NCBI RefSeq assembly: GCF_000720765.1
Contig: NZ_JODC01000013.1
Coordinates: 186,001-250,000 of the forward strand
DNA from: Streptomyces sp. NRRL S-646
GTDB lineage: Bacteria; Actinomycetota; Actinomycetes; Streptomycetales; Streptomycetaceae
DNA length: 64,000 nucleotides
Direction of reading: 5' to 3'
Translations under genes and position numbers: made by a program
Shown here: positions 50,597-60,127 of the stretch, one piece after another
Layout of the letters: each line of letters opens with the position of its first letter
Numbering within the stretch: position 1 is the stretch's first letter
Notes under the pieces: model-generated
The model's input: the letters and a program-made list of their open reading frames with translations, nothing else
Told to the model about the DNA's origin: nothing
Databases searched by the model: none

Positions 50597-50806
50597 ATGT
50601 GCAAGGCGGTACGGGCGCGGCTGCGTGCCCTGGTGTGCAGGGCGAGTGCGGCGCGCAGGGACGCGGGGATGGTCACCTCGGAGTACGCGATGGGGATCGT
50701 GGCGGCGGTGGCGTTCGCGGTGGTCCTCTACAAGGTGGTGACGAGCGGGCAGGTCAGCGCGGAGCTGCAGGGCATCGTGAAGCGGGCGCTCGATGCGCAG
50801 ATGTGA
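50597..50806 (+). CDS. flp: Flp-type pilin (DUF4244)
   Basis: A 69-residue prepilin. The basic N-terminal leader (MCKAVRARLRALVCRASAAR) ends RRDAG. The processing site G|MVTSEYAMG has Glu at +5, as needed for pilin assembly, followed by a hydrophobic helix (IVAAVAFAVVLYKVV). This is the Streptomyces Flp/DUF4244 family. I chose ATG 50597, preceded by GGGGGTTGAG. ATG 50540 gives a longer leader. It should form the pilus shaft. Confidence 0.88.
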   Translation: MCKAVRARLRALVCRASAARRDAGMVTSEYAMGIVAAVAFAVVLYKVVTSGQVSAELQGIVKRALDAQM

Positions 50807-51158
50807 GCAGGGCGGGGACAGGGGGTTCGTGACGGCGGAGTCGGCCATGGTGCTGCCCGTGCTGGTGATGTTCGCGATGGCCCTGGTGTGGGCGCTGCTG
50901 GTCGTGGCCGCGCAGATCCAGTGCGTGGACGCGGCACGGACCGGGGCTCGTGCGGCTGCCCGCCAGGACCCGGGCGACAAGGTCGTCCAGGTGGCCCGTG
51001 AGGCGGCCCCACGGGGCGCGAGGGTCACGGTTCACCGGGAGGGGGGCCTGGTCCGGGTGGCAGTGGTGGCCAGGCCGCCGGTGCTGCGCGGTCTGCCCTT
51101 CGACGTACGGGAGGAGGCCGTGGCCGCGGCGGAGGAGACCGTGGGGGTGGGGCCGTGA
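50793..51158 (+). CDS. tadE: TadE-family minor pilin-like protein
   Basis: A 121-residue TadE-like protein. The N-terminal DRGFVTAESAMVLPVLVMFA has the TadE hallmark FVTAE before a membrane helix; the external part is small. ATG 50793 lies inside the end of flp (14-bp overlap), consistent with tight operon packing. It probably acts as a minor pseudopilin. Confidence 0.85.
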   Translation: MRRCEQGGDRGFVTAESAMVLPVLVMFAMALVWALLVVAAQIQCVDAARTGARAAARQDPGDKVVQVAREAAPRGARVTVHREGGLVRVAVVARPPVLRGLPFDVREEAVAAAEETVGVGP

Positions 51159-51655
51159 CCGGCGGCTTCTTCAAATGCCGGTGGGCCGTCCTCCAGGGCG
51201 GGGACCGCGGTTCCGCCACCGTCTGGAGCGTCGGTGCGATCACCGTGCTGTGCGTGGTGTTCGGGGTCGTGCTCGCCCTGGGGCAGGCCGTCGTGGTCCG
51301 GCACCGTGCGGCCGGCGCTGCGGACCTCGCGGCACTCGCGGCGGCGGATCACTGGGCGGACGGCACTGCGGCGGCCTGCGCCCGGGCCGGCCGGGTCGCG
51401 CGGGCGCAGGGCACGCGGCTGGTGCGGTGCGTGATCGTCGGCGAGGTCTCGGACGTGACGGCGGCGTCGGGACGGGGGCCGTTCGCGGCGGAGGTCAGGG
51501 CACGGGCGGGACCTGCGGGGCCGCCGGTGCTCCCCGACCAGGCTCTGCCTCGGCCTTCTCCTCCGGCGCCCCCGGCCCAGTCTCGGCCTGCCCCTCCGGC
51601 ATCCCCGCGACGGGCTCTGCCTTCTCCTGTGGCGCCCCCCGCAAAAGCACCGTGA
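51155..51655 (+). CDS. TadE/TadF-like helicase-adjacent pilus protein (Rv3654c-like)
   Basis: A 166-residue protein starting at GTG 51155, overlapping tadE (GTGA). The motif DRGSATVWSVGAITVLCVVF is TadE-like, and a helix carries HRAAGAADLAALAAADHWAD as in Rv3654c-type proteins. The last 55 residues are a Pro/Ala-rich low-complexity tail that lies entirely over the 3' end of the convergent helicase gene (161-bp overlap). Confidence 0.8.
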   Translation: MTGGFFKCRWAVLQGGDRGSATVWSVGAITVLCVVFGVVLALGQAVVVRHRAAGAADLAALAAADHWADGTAAACARAGRVARAQGTRLVRCVIVGEVSDVTAASGRGPFAAEVRARAGPAGPPVLPDQALPRPSPPAPPAQSRPAPPASPRRALPSPVAPPAKAP

Positions 51656-53993
51656 GCAACCGCACCGCACCCCTCTTGTGCAGCGGATCGTTGCCGTTGC
51701 CGCACTTGGGGGACTGGATGCAGGACGGGCAGCCGGCTTCGCACCCGCAGGAGGCGATGGCCTGGCGGGTGGCGGTGAGCCAGGCGCGGGCGGTGTGGAA
51801 GGCGCGCTCGGCGAATCCCGCGCCGCCCGGGTGGCCGTCGTAGACGAAGACCGTGGGGAGAAGGGTGTCGGGGTGCAGCGGGATGGAGACCCCGCCGATG
51901 TCCCAGCGGTCGCAGGTCGCGAAGAGGGGCAGCATGCCGATCGACGCGTGCTCGGCGGCGTGCAGGGCGCCGCCGAGGATCTCCGGGTTGATCCGGGCCT
52001 CGTCCAGCTGGTCCTCGGTGACCGTCCACCACACGGCGCGTGTGCGCAGCGTACGAGGAGGGAGGTCGAGTTTCGTCTCGCCGAGCACTTCACCGGTGAT
52101 GAGCCGTCGACGCAGGAAGGAGACCACTTGGTTGGTGACCTCGACGGAGCCGTAGCAAAGGCGTCCGTCCCCCCAGGGGATCTCGGTGTCCGTCTCCAGG
52201 ACGGTGATGGACGTCGTGTCGCGGGCGACCGTCGAGTACGAGGGGCTCGCCTCCGTGACCAGGGCCACCGAGTCCTCCAGGTCCAGGGAGCGTACGAGAT
52301 ACGTGCGGCCCTGGTGGAGGTGGACCGCGCCCTCGTGGACCGTCGTGTGGGCGGCGCCCGCGTCGACCGTGCCGAGCAGGCGGCCCGTGCCGGACTCGAC
52401 GACCTGTACCGGCCGACCGCCCTCGCCGCGGATGTCGGTGAGGTCGGCGGCCCGTTCCCGGCGAGTCCAGTGCCAGGCCTTCGTACGGCGACGGAGCAGC
52501 TTTGCGGCCTCCAACTGGGGCAGCAGTTCCTCGCAGGCGGGGCCGAAGAGTTCGAAGTCCTCGTCGGTGAGCGGCAGTTCAGCGGCGGCCGCGCACAGGT
52601 GCGGGGCCAGGACGTACGGGTTGTCGGGGTCGAGGACCGTGGACTCCACGGGCTGGTCGAACAGGGCCTCGGGGTGGTGGACGAGGAACGTGTCCAGCGG
52701 GTCGTCGCGGGCGACCAGGACCGCCAGGGCGCCCTGCCCGGAACGGCCCGCGCGGCCGGCCTGCTGCCACAGGGACGCGCGGGTGCCCGGATAGCCGGCG
52801 ATCAGCACGGCGTCCAGCCCCGAGACGTCGATGCCGAGTTCGAGCGCGGTGGTCGCGGCGAGACCGAGGAGTTCGCCGGAGTGCAGGGCCTGTTCGAGGG
52901 CGCGGCGCTCCTCGGGGAGATAGCCGCCGCGGTACGCCGCGACACGCCGGGCGAGGGAGCGGTCGACCTCGGCGAGGCGCTCCTGGGCGATCACCGAGAT
53001 CAGCTCGGCGCCGCGCCGGGACCGCACGAAGGCGACCGACCGGACCCCCTGTACGGCGAGGTCGGTCAGCAGGTCCGCCGTCTCGGCGGTGGCGGTACGG
53101 CGGACAGGGGCACCCTTCTCGCCCTGCAGCTCGGTGAGCGGGGGCTCCCAGAGGGCGAACACCAGTTCACCGCGCGGTGAGGCGTCGTCGGCCACCTCGA
53201 CCACCGGGAGGCCGGTCAGGCGGCGGGCGGCGACCGAGGGCTCCGCGGCGGTCGCGGAGGCCAGCAGGAAGACCGGGGAGGCCCCGTAGCGGGCGCACAG
53301 ACGGCGCAGGCGGCGCAGTACCTGGGCGACATGCGAGCCGAAGACACCGCGGTAGGTGTGGCACTCGTCGATGACGACGTACTTCAGCGACTTCAGGAAG
53401 GAGGACCAGCGGGGGTGGGACGGGAGTATGCCGCGGTGCAGCATGTCCGGGTTGGTCAGGACATAGTTGGCGTACTGGCGGACCCATTCGCGTTCCTCGA
53501 AGGGCGTGTCCCCGTCGTACACCGCAGGACGTACGGCATTTCCCAGAGGTTGTGAAAGTTCCTTCACGGATCGGCACTGGTCCGCCGCAAGAGCCTTCGT
53601 GGGAGCCAGGTAGAGGGCGGTGGTCCCGCGGCCGTTCGGGGCCTCGGAGCCGTCCAGGAGCGTCGAGAGCACCGGGACCAGATACGCCAGGGACTTGCCG
53701 GACGCCGTGCCCGTGGCGACGACCACCGAGTCGCCGTCCAGCGCGTGCTCGGCGGCCCGTGCCTGGTGGGCCCAGGGGTGCTCGATGCCGCACGCCTGCA
53801 CCGCGGCGATGACCTCCGGGCGAATCCGGTCAGGCCAGACGGCATGGCGACCCTCGCGCGGGGGCAAGTGCTCCGTATGAGTGATGCGCGAAGCCCGGCT
53901 CGGCCCGGAGGCGAGCCGGCCCAGGATCGTGCCCGGTGCGAGCCGGGAGACGGGGTCCGTCGGGGATCGATCGGATCGGTGATTCTTGGCCAT
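51495..53993 (-). CDS. DEAD/DEAH-box helicase with DUF1998 domain
   Basis: An 832-residue helicase of the YprA/MrfA-like type. Motif Q/I: VATGTASGKSLAYLVPVL. Motif II: YVVIDECHTYRG (DECH). Motif III: LLASATAAEPS. Motif VI: QQAGRAGRSGQGALAVL. The C-terminal DUF1998 region has the cysteine cluster CGCEAGCPSCIQSPKCGNGN. Relatives act in DNA repair. ATG 53993 (MAKNHRSDRS) is the start. The C-terminal Pro/Glu-rich tail overlaps the pilus gene above. It is divergent from bldG. Confidence 0.93.
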   Translation of the reverse strand: MAKNHRSDRSPTDPVSRLAPGTILGRLASGPSRASRITHTEHLPPREGRHAVWPDRIRPEVIAAVQACGIEHPWAHQARAAEHALDGDSVVVATGTASGKSLAYLVPVLSTLLDGSEAPNGRGTTALYLAPTKALAADQCRSVKELSQPLGNAVRPAVYDGDTPFEEREWVRQYANYVLTNPDMLHRGILPSHPRWSSFLKSLKYVVIDECHTYRGVFGSHVAQVLRRLRRLCARYGASPVFLLASATAAEPSVAARRLTGLPVVEVADDASPRGELVFALWEPPLTELQGEKGAPVRRTATAETADLLTDLAVQGVRSVAFVRSRRGAELISVIAQERLAEVDRSLARRVAAYRGGYLPEERRALEQALHSGELLGLAATTALELGIDVSGLDAVLIAGYPGTRASLWQQAGRAGRSGQGALAVLVARDDPLDTFLVHHPEALFDQPVESTVLDPDNPYVLAPHLCAAAAELPLTDEDFELFGPACEELLPQLEAAKLLRRRTKAWHWTRRERAADLTDIRGEGGRPVQVVESGTGRLLGTVDAGAAHTTVHEGAVHLHQGRTYLVRSLDLEDSVALVTEASPSYSTVARDTTSITVLETDTEIPWGDGRLCYGSVEVTNQVVSFLRRRLITGEVLGETKLDLPPRTLRTRAVWWTVTEDQLDEARINPEILGGALHAAEHASIGMLPLFATCDRWDIGGVSIPLHPDTLLPTVFVYDGHPGGAGFAERAFHTARAWLTATRQAIASCGCEAGCPSCIQSPKCGNGNDPLHKRGAVRLLTVLLRGAPQEKAEPVAGMPEGQAETGPGAPEEKAEAEPGRGAPAAPQVPPVP

Positions 53994-54154
53994 CGGCACC
54001 GAGTGTGTCACTGGCGTGACGGACAATGGGACCAAGGCGTCGTGCACGCCTGCCGTAAGTGATTGAATGCCATCGCGGCTGGCGAACCGTTCCGGGGGCT
54101 CTGCCGAGGTGTCCCGAGGGGCGACCGCTCGAGTAGCAAGGTGCTGGAGGATCC

Positions 54155-54496
54155 GTGGACCTGTCCCTGTCGACCCGTACCGTCGGCGATCGTACGGTCG
54201 TCGAGGTCGGTGGCGAAATCGACGTATATACCGCGCCCAAGCTGCGTGAGCAGCTGGTCGAGCTGGTGAACGACGGGAGTTTCCACCTCGTCGTCGACAT
54301 GGAGGGCGTGGACTTCCTCGACTCCACCGGGCTCGGCGTGCTGGTCGGCGGCCTGAAGCGGGTGCGTGCCCATGAGGGCTCACTGCGCCTGGTCTGCAAC
54401 CAGGAGCGCATTCTGAAGATCTTCCGCATCACCGGCCTCACCAAGGTGTTCCCGATCCACACCTCGGTCGAGGAAGCGGTGGCGGCCACCGACTGA
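54155..54496 (+). CDS. bldG: Anti-sigma factor antagonist BldG
   Basis: A 113-residue STAS protein. [20 protein letters not shown] and [20 protein letters not shown] are the family signatures. The phosphorylated serine of BldG is Ser57, here in LDS. BldG is required for aerial growth and antibiotic production in Streptomyces. Start GTG 54155 matches the known protein length. It is followed by its kinase-fold partner gene. Confidence 0.95.
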
Positions 54497-54614
54497 CCAC
54501 CGCCTGACGGAGCGGGAAAGGACCGCTCCCAAGGCGGAAGAAGTTCAATGAGGGGGTCCGGGCTTTCGGCAGCCCGGTCCCCCGACAGCACGCCCGTAGG
54601 CCCGAGGGGGATGC

Positions 54615-55046
54615 ATGGCCACCGTTGAACTCCGCTTCAGCGCGCTGCCCGAGCACGTCAGAACCGCCCGACTGGTGGCGGCAGCGGTGGCGCGCAGGGC
54701 CGGAGTGGACGAGGCCGTCCTCGACGAGGTCAGACTCGCCGTCGGCGAGGCCTGCAGCCGTGCCGTCGGACTGCACCAGAGTGCCGGGATCACCGCGCCG
54801 GTGAAGGTACAGCTGGTCGAGGAGGAGAAACAGTTCTCCATCGAGGTCGGCGACGAGGCACCGCGCTCGTCCCCCGGAGGCGGGGCGCCGGGCTCGGCCG
54901 GTGAGGACGTGGAGACCGAGGAGGACGAGATGGGCCTCGCGGTCATCAGCGGCCTTGTTGACGACGTGGAGGTGTCCGCCGGCGCGCACGGCGGGCTGAT
55001 CCGCATGACCTGGCCGACCACGCCGCCCACCGCGGTGCTCACCTGA
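54615..55046 (+). CDS. BldG-partner anti-sigma factor (HATPase, RsbW-like)
   Basis: A 143-residue protein with a GHKL-type N-box, LDEVRLAVGEACSRAVGLHQ, and G-region DEMGLAVISGLVDDVEV. It corresponds in position to the anti-sigma factor-like gene downstream of bldG in S. coelicolor. It would bind BldG and a sigma factor in a partner-switching scheme. It carries a Gly/Ser/Pro-rich insert (SPGGGAPGSAGED). Followed by a strong terminator. Confidence 0.88.
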   Translation: MATVELRFSALPEHVRTARLVAAAVARRAGVDEAVLDEVRLAVGEACSRAVGLHQSAGITAPVKVQLVEEEKQFSIEVGDEAPRSSPGGGAPGSAGEDVETEEDEMGLAVISGLVDDVEVSAGAHGGLIRMTWPTTPPTAVLT

Positions 55047-55065
55047 CTCACCTTCGTACGATGTC

Positions 55066-55094
55066 CCAAGGGCCCTGCTGAGCAGGGCCCTTGG
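55066..55094 (+). terminator. Terminator of the bldG operon
   Basis: CCAAGGGCCCTGCT (55066-55079) and AGCAGGGCCCTTGG (55081-55094) are exact reverse complements separated by one base, followed by T-rich sequence. Confidence 0.88.
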
Positions 55095-55355
55095 TGCTTT
55101 TCCGGCCGTTCCCGGGAATTAGTGAAGGAATTCACGATCAAACGCGTGACTGATCACGTGATAATTCGATCAAGCGTCAATGCAGGCGTCAATGCCTTTG
55201 AGGCATTACCTCTTTCGGGTTCTGTGGCGTGACGTCGATCATTTGCTGAAGAGCATGTGAAGGCTAATTCCGTTTACCGTGCTCTGTTTTGATCAGGTGC
55301 GGGTACCTAGAATCCGTCCACATCTTGAGCTCAGCACAGGCGTCAAGGAGGACGA

Positions 55356-57761
55356 ATGGCGGGGCTTTCTACCCCTCATCAGTTTGACCACCCCACAACC
55401 CTCGCAGCCGCGGTACTGACGGACGACAACCGGATCATCGTGATGGTCATCGGAGTCGTCGCGCTGGCCGCGCTCGTGGTCGCAGGCATCCTGGTACGCC
55501 AGGTGCTCGCGGCGGGCGAGGGCACCGACAGTATGAAGAAGATCGCGACGGCGATTCAGGAAGGTGCGAACGCCTATCTGGCCAGGCAGCTGCGCACGCT
55601 CGGCGTATTCGCCGTGGTCGTGTTCTTCCTGCTCATGCTGTTGCCCGCGGACGACTGGAATCAGCGCGCCGGACGATCGATCTTCTTTCTGATCGGTGCG
55701 GCGTTCTCGGCAGCCACCGGCTATATCGGCATGTGGCTCGCCGTGCGCAGCAATGTCCGTGTCGCCGCGGCGGCCCGGGAAGCGACCCCGGCGGAGGGTG
55801 AGCCGGAAAAGGATCTCACCGCCGTCTCGCACAAAGCCATGAAGATCGCTTTCCGTACGGGCGGCGTCGTCGGCATGTTCACAGTGGGGCTCGGTCTGCT
55901 GGGCGCCTCCTGCGTGGTGCTGGTGTACGCGGCCAACGCGCCGAAAGTGCTCGAAGGCTTCGGCCTCGGGGCCGCCCTGATCGCCATGTTCATGCGTGTC
56001 GGCGGCGGCATCTTCACCAAGGCCGCCGACGTCGGCGCCGACCTGGTCGGCAAGGTCGAGCAGGGCATTCCGGAGGACGACCCGCGCAATGCCGCGACCA
56101 TCGCCGACAACGTGGGCGACAACGTCGGCGACTGCGCGGGCATGGCGGCCGACCTGTTCGAGTCGTACGCCGTGACCCTGGTCGCCGCGTTGATCCTCGG
56201 CAAGGTCGCCTTCGGCGACTCCGGACTGGCCTTCCCGCTGATCGTGCCCGCGATCGGTGTCGTCACCGCCATGATCGGCATCTTCGCGGTCGCCCCGCGC
56301 CGGGCCGACCGCAGTGGCATGACCGCGATCAACCGGGGCTTCTTCATCTCCGCGGCGATCTCGCTCGTGCTGGTGGCGGCGGCCGTCTTCATCTATCTCC
56401 CGTCCAAGTACTCGGACCTCGACGGCGTCACCGATGCCGCCATCAAGGCCAAGGACGGCGATCCGCGGATCCTCGCGGTGGTCGCGGTGGCGATCGGCAT
56501 TCTGCTGGCGGCCGTCATCCAGCAGCTGACCGGCTACTTCACCGAGACCAACCGTCGCCCTGTCATGGACATCGGCAAGACCTCGCTGACCGGCCCGGCC
56601 ACCGTCGTCCTCGCCGGTATCTCGGTGGGTCTGGAATCGGCCGTCTACACCGCCCTGCTGATCGGCCTCGGCGTCTACGGGGCCTTCCTGCTCGGCGGCA
56701 CGTCGATCATGCTCGCGCTGTTCGCTGTGGCGCTGGCCGGTACCGGCCTGCTCACCACCGTCGGCGTGATCGTCGCGATGGACACCTTCGGGCCCGTCTC
56801 CGACAACGCGCAGGGCATCGCCGAGATGTCCGGCGACGTCACGGGCGCGGGCGCCCAGGTGCTCACCAACCTGGACGCGGTCGGCAACACCACCAAGGCC
56901 ATCACCAAGGGCATCGCCATCGCCACCGCGGTCCTCGCGGCATCGGCGCTCTTCGGGTCGTACCGTGACGCGATCACGACCGGCGCGCAGGACGTCGGCG
57001 AGAAGCTCGCCGGAGCGGGCGCCCCGATGAGCCTGATGATGGACATCTCGCAGCCCAACAACCTCGTCGGCCTCATCGCGGGCGCGGCGGTCGTCTTCCT
57101 CTTCTCGGGGCTGGCGATCAACGCGGTGTCGCGGTCGGCGGGTTCCGTGGTCTACGAGGTGCGGCGGCAGTTCCGCGAGCACCCCGGGATCATGGACTAC
57201 ACCGAGAAGCCGGAGTACGGGCGCGTCGTCGACATCTGCACCAAGGACGCGCTGCGGGAACTCACCACGCCCGGTCTGCTCGCCGTGCTGGCGCCCATCT
57301 TCATCGGGTTCACGCTCGGGGTCGGCGCCCTCGGCGCGTTCCTCGCCGGTGCGATCGGCGCGGGCACGCTGATGGCGGTGTTCCTCGCCAACTCCGGTGG
57401 TGCGTGGGACAACGCCAAGAAGCTCGTCGAGGACGGTCACCATGGCGGCAAGGGCAGCGAGGCCCATGCCGCGACGGTGATCGGCGACACGGTCGGCGAC
57501 CCCTTCAAGGACACCGCCGGTCCCGCGATCAACCCGCTGCTCAAGGTGATGAACCTGGTCTCGCTGCTCATTGCGCCCGCGGTGATCAAGTTCAGCTACG
57601 GCGAGGACAAGAACCTCGGGGTACGGATCGCGATCGCGGTCCTCGCCCTGCTTGTCATCGTCGGGGCGGTCTACGTCTCCAAGCGGCGCGGGATCGCCGT
57701 GGGCGACGAGGGCGGCGCCGAGCGGGTGGCCAAGTCGGCCGATCCTGCGGTGGTTTCGTAG
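55356..57761 (+). CDS. hppA: Proton-translocating membrane pyrophosphatase (K+-independent)
   Basis: An 801-residue pump with about sixteen membrane helices. The pyrophosphate site is DVGADLVGKVEQGIPEDDPR followed by NAATIADNVGDNVGDCAG. The key Lys in GNTTKAITKG indicates the K+-independent type. ATG 55356 has AGGAGGACG just upstream. It energises the membrane by hydrolysing pyrophosphate. It stands alone between the bldG terminator and its own terminator. Confidence 0.95.
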   Translation: MAGLSTPHQFDHPTTLAAAVLTDDNRIIVMVIGVVALAALVVAGILVRQVLAAGEGTDSMKKIATAIQEGANAYLARQLRTLGVFAVVVFFLLMLLPADDWNQRAGRSIFFLIGAAFSAATGYIGMWLAVRSNVRVAAAAREATPAEGEPEKDLTAVSHKAMKIAFRTGGVVGMFTVGLGLLGASCVVLVYAANAPKVLEGFGLGAALIAMFMRVGGGIFTKAADVGADLVGKVEQGIPEDDPRNAATIADNVGDNVGDCAGMAADLFESYAVTLVAALILGKVAFGDSGLAFPLIVPAIGVVTAMIGIFAVAPRRADRSGMTAINRGFFISAAISLVLVAAAVFIYLPSKYSDLDGVTDAAIKAKDGDPRILAVVAVAIGILLAAVIQQLTGYFTETNRRPVMDIGKTSLTGPATVVLAGISVGLESAVYTALLIGLGVYGAFLLGGTSIMLALFAVALAGTGLLTTVGVIVAMDTFGPVSDNAQGIAEMSGDVTGAGAQVLTNLDAVGNTTKAITKGIAIATAVLAASALFGSYRDAITTGAQDVGEKLAGAGAPMSLMMDISQPNNLVGLIAGAAVVFLFSGLAINAVSRSAGSVVYEVRRQFREHPGIMDYTEKPEYGRVVDICTKDALRELTTPGLLAVLAPIFIGFTLGVGALGAFLAGAIGAGTLMAVFLANSGGAWDNAKKLVEDGHHGGKGSEAHAATVIGDTVGDPFKDTAGPAINPLLKVMNLVSLLIAPAVIKFSYGEDKNLGVRIAIAVLALLVIVGAVYVSKRRGIAVGDEGGAERVAKSADPAVVS

Positions 57762-57785
57762 GCGGCCCCACGAGGACCGGCTCAA

Positions 57786-57829
57786 GAGGCGGGCGGGCGG
57801 CGCGTGTTGACGCGTCGCCCGCCCGCCTC
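57786..57829 (+). terminator. Terminator of hppA
   Basis: GAGGCGGGCGGGCG (57786-57799) and CGCCCGCCCGCCTC (57816-57829) form a perfect 14-bp stem, followed by TGTTTTC. Confidence 0.85.
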
Positions 57830-57971
57830 GTGTTTTCACACCCTCACCGTGAGCCTTCTCTCGCCTGGTGTAATTAGTTACAAAAGGTGTCATAGTCGTC
57901 GTTCGGCATGCGGCTGTCACCCGCCCGGCGTGTATGTTCCGGGGCCGAGAGCCATGGAAGGGACCAATCCG

Positions 57972-58547
57972 GTGAACAAGAAGCTCGCGGCCGCACTGTC
58001 CGGCGGTGCGGTACTGGTACTGGCGCTGTCGGGGTGCACCAGCAGCGACAAGGGCAACGACAAGCTGGATGCCTGGGCCAAGCAGGTCTGCGACGCGGTG
58101 CAGCCGCAGGCCAAGAAGATCGAGGCCGCCAACGCCGCGATCCAGAAGCAGACCTCGGACAACAGCACGCCGGAGGCGGTCCGCAAGACCGACGCCCAGG
58201 CCTTCCAGGACATGTCGGACGCCTACAAGGCGATCGGCGACGCGGTCCAGAAGGCCGGGGCGCCCGATGTCGACAACGGTGCGAAGAAGCAGACGGACGC
58301 GGTCAAGGAACTCGACGACATCGCCGCGTCGTACGCCGCGCTGCAGAAGAAGGTCGACGCGCTCGACGTCAAGGACCAGGCCAAGTTCGCCGACGGTCTC
58401 AAGGGCATCGCGACCTCGCTGGACCAGCTGAGCACGAGCGGCAACGACGCCCTGAAGAACCTCGAGGCGGGCGACGTCGGCAAGGCGATGGCCAAGCAGG
58501 CCAGCTGCAAGAGTGCGTCCACCGCCCCCTCGCCGGCGGCGAGCTGA
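57972..58547 (+). CDS. Small secreted lipoprotein
   Basis: A 191-residue protein with a lipobox (LALSGC) after a short hydrophobic signal. The helical body is rich in Lys, Asp and Ala (VKELDDIAASYAALQKKVDA) and ends in Ser/Pro/Ala. Function is unknown. GTG 57972 is chosen since GGAAGGGA lies just upstream. An in-frame ATG at 57954 lies before it. Located between hppA and the methyltransferase, as in S. coelicolor. Confidence 0.8.
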   Translation: MNKKLAAALSGGAVLVLALSGCTSSDKGNDKLDAWAKQVCDAVQPQAKKIEAANAAIQKQTSDNSTPEAVRKTDAQAFQDMSDAYKAIGDAVQKAGAPDVDNGAKKQTDAVKELDDIAASYAALQKKVDALDVKDQAKFADGLKGIATSLDQLSTSGNDALKNLEAGDVGKAMAKQASCKSASTAPSPAAS

Positions 58548-58591
58548 GCCGGAGCTGCAGCCGACCCCTCGGCCCCGCCACAATGGGGGGC

Positions 58592-60127
58592 GTGAGTACC
58601 TCAGGTCTGCCCGCCCTGCCCGCTGCCCCTGCTACCGGCCGTTCCGACGTCGTCGCCCGGCTGCGGGGCGCCCTCCTCGGGGCGTCCTTCACCGCCGACG
58701 GGCTGCTCGAGCTGCTCGGCGCCCCCGCGTACGCGGCGCTGGCCCGCAGCGAGACCGTGCCCGCGCTGCGGGCGACGCGCGGGGACACGCCGCTGGAGGT
58801 GCTCGTACGGTTGTTCCTGCTGCAGCAGCCCGTGCCGCACGCGCGCGTGGCCGACGTTCTGCCGGTCGAGGAGTGCCTGGAGAGCGGCTGGCTGGTGCGC
58901 GTCGGCGGAGACTCCGAGGACGACGTGGCCGCGACCGTGGATGTACGGCCGTACGGCGGGCCCGGCGGCGAGGACTGGTTCATCGTGTCGGACCTGGGGT
59001 GCGCGGTCGGTGGAGCGGGCGGGATCGGCAGCCGTGACGAAGGAGTCGTCCTCGGCGTCGGTGGCGCGTCCACGACCCTTGCGGGCATCACCGTCCGTAC
59101 GCCCGTCTCCGCGGCCCTGGACCTCGGCACCGGCTCCGGCATCCAGGCGCTGCACGCCGCGCAGCACGCCACGCGCGTGACGGCGACCGATCTCAACCCG
59201 CGCGCGCTGCACATCACCGCGCTCACGCTGGCGCTGTCCGGCGCCCCCGCGGCCGAGCTGCGCGAGGGCTCGCTGCTCGAGCCGGTGCGCGACGACGAGA
59301 CGTATGACCTGATCGTGTCGAACCCGCCCTTCGTGATCTCGCCCGGTGCGCGGCTGACGTACCGGGACGGCGGGATGAGCGGGGACGATCTGTGCCGCAC
59401 GCTCGTTCAGCAGGCGGGGGAGCGGCTGAACGAGGGCGGGTTCGCGCAGTTCCTCGCCAACTGGCAGCACGTCGAAGGGGAGGACTGGCAGGACAGGATC
59501 AGGTCGTGGGTGCCGCGCGGCTGCGACGCGTGGATCGTGCAGCGTGAGGTCCAGGACGTCACGCAGTACGCGGAGCTGTGGCTCAGGGACGCCGGTGACC
59601 ACCGGGGCGACCCGGCCGAGTACCAGGCGTACTACGACGCATGGCTGGACGAGTTCGAGGCGCGCAAGGTGAAGGCCGTCGGGTTCGGCTGGATCACCCT
59701 GCGCAGGACGGGGGCCGCGGTGCCCTCGGTCACCGTGGAGGAGTGGCCGCATCCGGTCGAGCAGCCGCTCGGCGACACGGTGCGGGCGCACTTCGACCGC
59801 CTCGACTTTCTGCGTGCGCACGACGACGCGGCCCTGCTGGCAGGGCACTTCAGGCTCGTCTCCGAGGTCGTCCAGGAGCAGGTCGGACTGCCCGGCGCCG
59901 AGGACCCGGAGCACGTCGTGCTGCGCCAGCACCGCGGCATGCGCCGGGCCACCAAGGTGGACACGGTGGGCGCGGGTTTCGCGGGCGTCTGCGACGGTTC
60001 ACTGAGCGCGGGCCGCATCCTGGACGCGATCGCCCAACTGGTCGGCGAGGACCCGGTGTTGCTGCGCGACCGTACGCCGGCGCAGATCAGACTGCTGGTG
60101 GAGCAGGGATTCCTCGAGCCGGCGTAG
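58592..60127 (+). CDS. N5-glutamine-type SAM methyltransferase
   Basis: An about 511-residue protein with an N-terminal domain of unknown role and a Rossmann methyltransferase domain. AALDLGTGSGIQALHAAQHA is motif I and LIVSNPPFVISPGARLTYRD is the NPPY-like motif of HemK-type N-methyltransferases. A C-terminal domain (about 170 residues) follows. The target is unknown. The start is uncertain: GTG 58592 or the in-frame ATG 58583. Confidence 0.82.
   Translation: MSTSGLPALPAAPATGRSDVVARLRGALLGASFTADGLLELLGAPAYAALARSETVPALRATRGDTPLEVLVRLFLLQQPVPHARVADVLPVEECLESGWLVRVGGDSEDDVAATVDVRPYGGPGGEDWFIVSDLGCAVGGAGGIGSRDEGVVLGVGGASTTLAGITVRTPVSAALDLGTGSGIQALHAAQHATRVTATDLNPRALHITALTLALSGAPAAELREGSLLEPVRDDETYDLIVSNPPFVISPGARLTYRDGGMSGDDLCRTLVQQAGERLNEGGFAQFLANWQHVEGEDWQDRIRSWVPRGCDAWIVQREVQDVTQYAELWLRDAGDHRGDPAEYQAYYDAWLDEFEARKVKAVGFGWITLRRTGAAVPSVTVEEWPHPVEQPLGDTVRAHFDRLDFLRAHDDAALLAGHFRLVSEVVQEQVGLPGAEDPEHVVLRQHRGMRRATKVDTVGAGFAGVCDGSLSAGRILDAIAQLVGEDPVLLRDRTPAQIRLLVEQGFLEPA

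Noticed and set aside
55140..55320. Possible sigma-B-type promoter with GGGTAC before hppA
   Set aside because: GGGTAC is present, but no GNNT element stands 14-16 bases upstream, so the consensus is not met.
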